Shown piece by piece: positions 59,715 through 64,000 of a stretch of 64,000 nucleotides of DNA. The stretch comes from Acidimicrobiaceae bacterium (lineage in GTDB: Bacteria > Actinomycetota > Acidimicrobiia > Acidimicrobiales > Ilumatobacteraceae): positions 1-64,000 of the forward strand of contig JAHEDX010000007.1 of the NCBI GenBank assembly GCA_024641005.1. Reading direction: 5' to 3'. How positions within the stretch are numbered: position 1 is the stretch's first letter; every line of letters starts with the position of its first letter. The notes under the pieces were generated by a model. The model did no database searches, was not told the DNA's origin, and was given only the letters and a program-made list of their open reading frames with translations. A program made the translations under genes and the position numbers.

Positions 59715-61424
59715 TCAGGCCAGTGTGAGGAAGCGGTTCACGACGGATTCGGCGAGCTCGAGTGCTTCGCCGTGGGCGGTGACCGCCGGGATGAACTCGT
59801 CGCGATCGAGGCCCTTCAACACGAGGTCTTCGACCGCTGTCACCGTGGCGGTGCGAGGGATGTCGCGCAGCAGGGCGATCTCTCCGAAGCCCTCACCCGC
59901 GCCCAGTTCATTGAGCAACTCACCGTTGCGCGTCACCGTGACACGGCCCCGCTCGATGATCCAGTACCGGTCGCCGCGGTCGCCCTCGCGGAACACCACG
60001 GTTCCGGCCGGAACCGTCATCGACGACAACGAACTGGCGAGTCGCTCCAGCGTCGGCTGTGACAGCGGCGACAGCATCGGCACACCGCGCAACAGTCGCA
60101 GGCCTGGCGGTGCCAGCACCGTCGTGTCGACTTTGTGGAGCCGCGGGACCGCGGTCAGCACGAACACCGAGACGGCGGTCCCGATCACCGCCAACCCTGT
60201 CCGCAATCCGACCGTCTTGATCAGGATCGGCATCGCCAGCGCCCCCAGCGCCATACCGGCGATCACGAGACTCTCCAGAGCACCGAACACGCGAGCCATG
60301 ACCTTCTCGTCGGTCACGCGCTGGACGATCGTGTACGCATTGATGTCGACGATCGAGTTGGCGATTCCGATCAGCACCATCGCCGCCATCGTCGCTGCGA
60401 GCGTCGGCCAGGCGACGATCAGCAACAATGGCGCCGACCAGAGCACGACGCCCAACCCGAAATCGGTGGCGATCCGCTCCCGTGGGGCGAGCGCCATCGC
60501 GATGAAACCCCCACACAGTCCCCCGACACCGAGCACCGCGTTGACGAGGCCCAGGGTCGATTCGCCTCGCGCGAGCAACTCGAACACGATCGTCACCTCG
60601 AACACCAGCGATGCCCCCGCAATGACCGTCTGGGCGACGTACAGCCCCGCCACCAGGCGAAGGTTTCGGTTGGCCATGATCGCCCTGAAACCAGCGCTCA
60701 CTTCGGAGAGGAACGCGCCTCGGCCGCTGGGCTCGGTCGACTTCGTGTCGGAATCCACCGCCGCGGTCGAATCGTCACCGGGTGTCGCGGTGGCAGCATC
60801 GTCGACCGCCTTGGCGCCCGTCCCGATCCGGATCAGCATTGCCGCGGACCACACGAAGGTGGCGGCGTTGAACGCGTACACCACTGCGACGTCTGCCACG
60901 GCCAGCAGCACGCCGCCGATCGCAGGCCCGGCGAAGAAGCCGATGCTCTCGATCGTGGATGCGGCGACGTTGGCCCCCGTGAGTTCTTTCGGGTCCTTGG
61001 CGAGCGCCGGCAGCAGCGCCGCCTGGGCGGGTCGGAACATGGTGCCCACCATCGACGTCAGCAGGGCCATGGCGTACACCCCGATCGCGGGGCCGTCGGA
61101 GGCGACGAAGATCGCCCCGACGATGACGAGCACGACTCTCATGAGATCGGAGGCGACCATCACTCGCTTCTTCGGATACCGATCAGCGAAGGTGGAGGTG
61201 ACCGGTGCGGTGATGGCGAGTGTCACGAACCGTACGACGCCGAACACGCCGACCGCGGTGGCGCCGCCCTGCTGGTATGCCCACACCGAGACGGCGATTC
61301 CGTACGCCCAGTCGCCGATCACCGATCCGGCGAGTGCGAGGTTGATCCGTCGCAGGTCGGCATTGCGAAACACGTTCGAGAACGCGCCGCCGGCCTCGCG
61401 GATCTGCTGCTTGACCAGCCCCAT
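59715..61424 (-). CDS. MFS transporter with a C-terminal cyclic-nucleotide-binding domain
   Basis: A 569-residue membrane protein. Residues about 15-425 are a 12-helix MFS of the macrolide-efflux-like (MFS_3) type ('RRINLALAGSVIGDWAYGIAVSVWAY', 'VTSTFADRYPKKRVMVASDL'). Residues about 440-560 are a cNMP-binding domain ('MTVPAGTVVFREGDRGDRYWIIERGRV'), with the phosphate-binding cassette 'GFGEIALLRDIPRTATVTAV'. Transport or export may therefore be gated by cAMP or cGMP. I start at ATG 61424, with GGAGG about nine bases upstream. The loop after helix 6 is long and rich in Thr, Asp and Ser. Confidence 0.87.
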   Translation of the reverse strand: MGLVKQQIREAGGAFSNVFRNADLRRINLALAGSVIGDWAYGIAVSVWAYQQGGATAVGVFGVVRFVTLAITAPVTSTFADRYPKKRVMVASDLMRVVLVIVGAIFVASDGPAIGVYAMALLTSMVGTMFRPAQAALLPALAKDPKELTGANVAASTIESIGFFAGPAIGGVLLAVADVAVVYAFNAATFVWSAAMLIRIGTGAKAVDDAATATPGDDSTAAVDSDTKSTEPSGRGAFLSEVSAGFRAIMANRNLRLVAGLYVAQTVIAGASLVFEVTIVFELLARGESTLGLVNAVLGVGGLCGGFIAMALAPRERIATDFGLGVVLWSAPLLLIVAWPTLAATMAAMVLIGIANSIVDINAYTIVQRVTDEKVMARVFGALESLVIAGMALGALAMPILIKTVGLRTGLAVIGTAVSVFVLTAVPRLHKVDTTVLAPPGLRLLRGVPMLSPLSQPTLERLASSLSSMTVPAGTVVFREGDRGDRYWIIERGRVTVTRNGELLNELGAGEGFGEIALLRDIPRTATVTAVEDLVLKGLDRDEFIPAVTAHGEALELAESVVNRFLTLA

Positions 61425-61640
61425 AGCCACCCCTCCGGGAACCCCCAGCGCCCCGCTGACCGAGGCGACGGCGGAACACTAGCGATCCCGGAGGTTCGAG
61501 AGGAGATCGGACCTGAATGGGAACTCGAGCGCCGGTCGTCCCGCCTCGGAGCGGGCTGTTCGATGATCTCGAACGTGCTCGTCGGATGGTGCTGCGAAGG
61601 GCAGTGTCGGCGGTGCGCAACCGTCGACAGTGGTCTGCGG
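61425..61640. other. Intergenic region between the MFS-cNMP and dienelactone hydrolase genes
   Basis: This 216-bp stretch contains the promoter and ribosome binding site of the MFS-cNMP gene. It also has one dyad, GTTCGA-TGATC-TCGAAC (61558-61574). I see no convincing gene in it; the long plus-strand frames crossing it are antisense shadows. Confidence 0.45.
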
Positions 61641-62369
61641 TCAGCCGAACAGGTTGCGTGCGAACAGGTCGTGCATGCGCTCCCAGTGTCGCTCCGAGGC
61701 GTCCTTGTCGTAGAGCGCGCCGCGTTCGCGGAAGGTGTATCCGTGCTCGGTGCCCGGATACCACTCGACTCTGCCTGTACAGCTCGATGCCCGAAGTGCT
61801 TGGTCGAAGGCATCGATCATCTCGGGTGGTGCGTAGGTGTCGACCTCTGCGGCGCCGACGTAGATCTCGGCGTGTGCGGACGCGAGCTGGAGGTGGGGGG
61901 AGTCGTCGGCATCGCTGAAGAGACGCACCCCGTGGAACGAGGCTGCCGCACGGATGCGGTCGGGGATCCCGCCCGCGGCGTAGATCGCAAAGGGTCCGCT
62001 CATGCAATATCCGACCACGCCGACCGAGCCCGCATGCGCGGCGGTGTCGGCGTCTGCGTGGGCGATGAGGGCTCGCATGTCGTCGGTGACCTTTTGGTTG
62101 GTGAGGCGACCCATCAGCTCGAACATGCGCTCTCGGTCGCCGCTTTCGAACACGTTGAACTCGGTCACGTCGCGGTAGTACAGGTGCGGCGCCATGACGT
62201 AGTAACCGGCGGTGGCGAGCCGCCGGGACATGTCGCGGATCTCCTCGCGCATGCCGGGCGCATCCATCAAGAACAACACCACCGGATGAGGCCCGTTCTC
62301 CTCGGGGTGCACGACGAAGGTGTTCATCTCACCGTCGCTGGTGCTGATGTCGACAAAGCGTTCGATCAT
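61641..62369 (-). CDS. Dienelactone hydrolase family protein
   Basis: A 242-residue alpha/beta-hydrolase of the dienelactone hydrolase type. The nucleophile is the cysteine in 'GVVGYCMSGPFAIYA' (GxCxxG, about residue 121), the acid is in 'AEVDTYAPPEMIDAF', and the histidine is in 'YPGTEHGYTFRERGALYD'. 'VVLFLMDAPGMREEIRDMSRRLATAGYYVMAPHLYYRD' is typical. Family members open lactones formed after aromatic ring cleavage, but many act on other esters. It is not near the lig genes, so the substrate is open. Confidence 0.87.
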   Translation of the reverse strand: MIERFVDISTSDGEMNTFVVHPEENGPHPVVLFLMDAPGMREEIRDMSRRLATAGYYVMAPHLYYRDVTEFNVFESGDRERMFELMGRLTNQKVTDDMRALIAHADADTAAHAGSVGVVGYCMSGPFAIYAAGGIPDRIRAAASFHGVRLFSDADDSPHLQLASAHAEIYVGAAEVDTYAPPEMIDAFDQALRASSCTGRVEWYPGTEHGYTFRERGALYDKDASERHWERMHDLFARNLFG

Positions 62370-62432
62370 CCTGCGAGTCTGACATCTGGCTCAGGTCGCG
62401 CTGGCACCCGCCACGGTGAGCTGAGCGGCGTC

Positions 62433-62506
62433 GGTGCCGAATCCACGCAGAGTCGTCTGGCGACCGACGGTGTACGCGAATCGACTTTGCGTCGTTTGGC
62501 GACCGT
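62433..62506. repeat. 74-bp intergenic repeat, copy B
   Basis: The second copy of the element at 59621-59694. Its dyad is imperfect (CCACGCAGAGTCG facing CGACTTTGCGTCG), and the flanking TCGYYTGGCGACC direct repeats are kept. It lies 16 bp beyond the stop of the FadB/J-like gene, the same position relative to a minus-strand gene as copy A. Confidence 0.75.
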
Positions 62507-62522
62507 GGGCCGGTCAGCGAGG

Positions 62523-64000
62523 TCAGTTCGAGTAGTTGCTGAGCTTGCCGCCCTCGGCGGCGAGCCGCTCGAGCAGCGGTGACAGCTCCCAATGGCGGCC
62601 GCCGAGAGCGCTGTAGCCCTTGATCTTCTCGACGATCTCCGTGAGCCCGACCGAATCGGCCCAGTGCATCGGGCCTCCGCGGTACACGGGCCACCCATAG
62701 CCATTGACCCACACCACGTCGACATCGCTGCCGCGGATGGCGATGCCCTCTTCGAGGATCTTGGCACCCTCGTTCACCATCGGATACAGGCAGCGCTCGA
62801 GCACCTCCTGATCGGAGACCTCGCGTTGCTCGATGCCTTTGCCGGTGGCGAAGTCCTTGATGATCTGTTCGACCTCGGGATCGGGGGTGGCCGCTCGGGT
62901 CTCGGAGTCGTAGGTGTAGTAGCCCCGACCGTTCTTCTGCCCGCGACGTCCGCTCTCGCACATCAGATCGCGCAGCGTCTCGCCCTTCGAGTTCTCGGCC
63001 TTCCAGCCGATGTCGAGGCCGGCGAGATCGCTCATCGCGAACGGTCCCATCGGGAAGCCGAAGTCGAAGAGCACGCGGTCGACCTGTGCCGGGGTGGCGC
63101 CTTCCAGGATGATCCGGTCAGCTTCGATGCGACGCATGAACAGCATCCGGTTGCCGACGAAGCCGTGGCACACGCCGACGAGCGCAGCGATCTTGCCGAT
63201 TCGCTTACCGATCGACATCGCCGTGGCGACGGTGGTGTCGCTCGACTTGTCGCCACGCACCACCTCGAGGAGTTTCATGACGTTGGCCGGCGAGAAGAAG
63301 TGCATACCGATCACGCTCTCCGGGCGCGAGGTGACCGATGCGATCTCGTTGACGTCGAGCGCCGACGTGTTGGAGGCCATGATCGCCCCGGGCTTGCAGA
63401 TCTGATCGAGCTCTCGGAAGATCGTCTTCTTCAGCTCCATGTCCTCGAACACGGCCTCGATCACGATGTCGCAGTCGGCGAAGTCGGCCTTGTCGGTCGA
63501 GCCGGTGATCATCGCCATGCGCTGCTCGACCATCTCGGGCGTGATCGAACGGGACCGCTCGTAGTTCTTGCGCACCACAGCGAGCCCGCGGTCGAGCGCC
63601 TCCTGGTCGCGCTCGACGATCGTCACGGGAATCCCGACGTTGGCGAAGTTCATCGCGATGCCACCGCCCATCGTGCCGGCGCCCAACACCCCGCACTTCT
63701 GGATGTCGACCAATGGGGTGTCCTTGTCGATGCCCGGCACCTTGTTGGCGGCCCGCTCGGCGAAGAAGTAATAGCGTTGGGCCTGGGACTGCGGGCCGGT
63801 CATCAGCTCCAAGAACAGCTTGCGTTCGACCTTCAGGCCTTCCTCGAACGAGAGGTTGGCGGCCGCTTCGACGCATTGCACGTTGTACTCGGGTGCCAGG
63901 AATCCTCGGGTCTTGCGGGCGATCGACTTGCGGAACTTGGCGAACAGCTCGGTGTCACCCTTGGCGGCCTCGACCTTGTCGTTGCGATCGCGGACCCTGA
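62523..64000 (-). CDS. Multifunctional enoyl-CoA hydratase/3-hydroxyacyl-CoA dehydrogenase (FadB/FadJ-like), 5' part missing
   Basis: The reading frame stays open to the right edge, so only the C-terminal 492 residues are seen. The visible part begins in the linker after the hydratase domain ('KFRKSIARKTRGFLAPEYNVQCVEAA'). The NAD-binding domain follows, with 'CGVLGAGTMGGGIAMNFANVGIP', then 'ASNTSALDVNEIASV', the catalytic 'IGMHFFSPANVMKLLEVVRG', and two 3HCDH C-terminal domains ('GFVGNRMLFMRRIEADRII', 'NGYGWPVYRGGPMHWAD'). It should carry out two steps of fatty-acid beta-oxidation; the thiolase partner is probably outside the window. Confidence 0.92.
   Translation of the reverse strand, partial: RVRDRNDKVEAAKGDTELFAKFRKSIARKTRGFLAPEYNVQCVEAAANLSFEEGLKVERKLFLELMTGPQSQAQRYYFFAERAANKVPGIDKDTPLVDIQKCGVLGAGTMGGGIAMNFANVGIPVTIVERDQEALDRGLAVVRKNYERSRSITPEMVEQRMAMITGSTDKADFADCDIVIEAVFEDMELKKTIFRELDQICKPGAIMASNTSALDVNEIASVTSRPESVIGMHFFSPANVMKLLEVVRGDKSSDTTVATAMSIGKRIGKIAALVGVCHGFVGNRMLFMRRIEADRIILEGATPAQVDRVLFDFGFPMGPFAMSDLAGLDIGWKAENSKGETLRDLMCESGRRGQKNGRGYYTYDSETRAATPDPEVEQIIKDFATGKGIEQREVSDQEVLERCLYPMVNEGAKILEEGIAIRGSDVDVVWVNGYGWPVYRGGPMHWADSVGLTEIVEKIKGYSALGGRHWELSPLLERLAAEGGKLSNYSN

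Noticed and set aside
59725-62582. Very long plus-strand reading frames (585 and 815 codons) across the MFS-cNMP and dienelactone hydrolase genes
   Set aside because: They are antisense to two genes with clear family motifs, have low-complexity Arg/Asp/His-rich translations and match no domain I recognise. They are typical GC-rich shadow frames.

Overview
The window is about 64 kb of high-GC bacterial chromosome, densely coded on both strands. DUF222/HNH and SCO6745-family proteins, lipoproteins with long Thr/Ala/Pro/Asp linkers, beta-oxidation genes and a heliorhodopsin suggest an actinobacterium, most likely of the Acidimicrobiia (Ilumatobacter-like). That placement is an inference. I saw no rRNA, tRNA, CRISPR array, insertion sequence or phage gene. 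Many genes carry a TANNNT box exactly six bases before the start codon, which points to widespread leaderless transcription.

Layout. 1-11.8 kb: an orphan betaine-type binding lipoprotein, a DUF4232-like lipoprotein, a DUF1992 protein, a single-chain molybdenum hydroxylase, a DUF222/HNH protein, a LapA-like protein, a fused E1 alpha/beta 2-oxoacid dehydrogenase, a K+ channel, an enoyl-CoA hydratase and a DUF151 nuclease. 11.8-20 kb: P450, 3-hydroxyacyl-CoA dehydrogenase, hydrolases, O-acetylhomoserine sulfhydrylase, patatin, SDR and universal stress protein. 20-31 kb: a protocatechuate 4,5-cleavage locus (ligA, ligB, ligC, GntR regulator) beside a NitT/TauT-type ABC transporter, a TPP enzyme, an MFS carrier and a divergent MetE-like enzyme. 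Dyads sharing the half-site ATTGT precede all three transcription units. 31-33.7 kb: a four-rhodanese protein translationally coupled to a cysteine dioxygenase, then a nitroreductase. 33.8-40.5 kb: a peptide/opine-type ABC transporter and an MFS carrier.

40.5-49.3 kb: a TetR regulator divergent from a six-gene operon with two FGly-type sulfatases (one fused to a DJ-1/PfpI domain), a metallo-beta-lactamase-fold hydrolase, an SCO6745 protein, an SRPBCC protein and a tandem DUF1330-like protein. It looks like a pathway for a sulfated organic compound. 56.9-64 kb: lipid/CoA genes (SDR, acyl-CoA synthetase, MFS-cNMP fusion, dienelactone hydrolase, partial FadB/J) and two copies of a 74-bp dyad-bearing intergenic repeat.

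The most exciting region is 49.3-56.8 kb, an apparent light-response island. A heliorhodopsin and a Dps ferritin lie downstream of, and in the same direction as, a CarH/LitR-type B12 photoreceptor regulator. Divergent from it runs an operon of seven genes plus a possible 20-codon ORF: FAD oxidoreductase, DUF2071, 4-TM protein, two SRPBCC proteins, SDR and DUF427. The intergenic region holds four RCTAA repeats at exact 10-bp spacing next to a GTGTT-TG-AACAC dyad. The arrangement joins a retinal photoreceptor, a B12 photoreceptor and an oxidative-protection protein in one locus.
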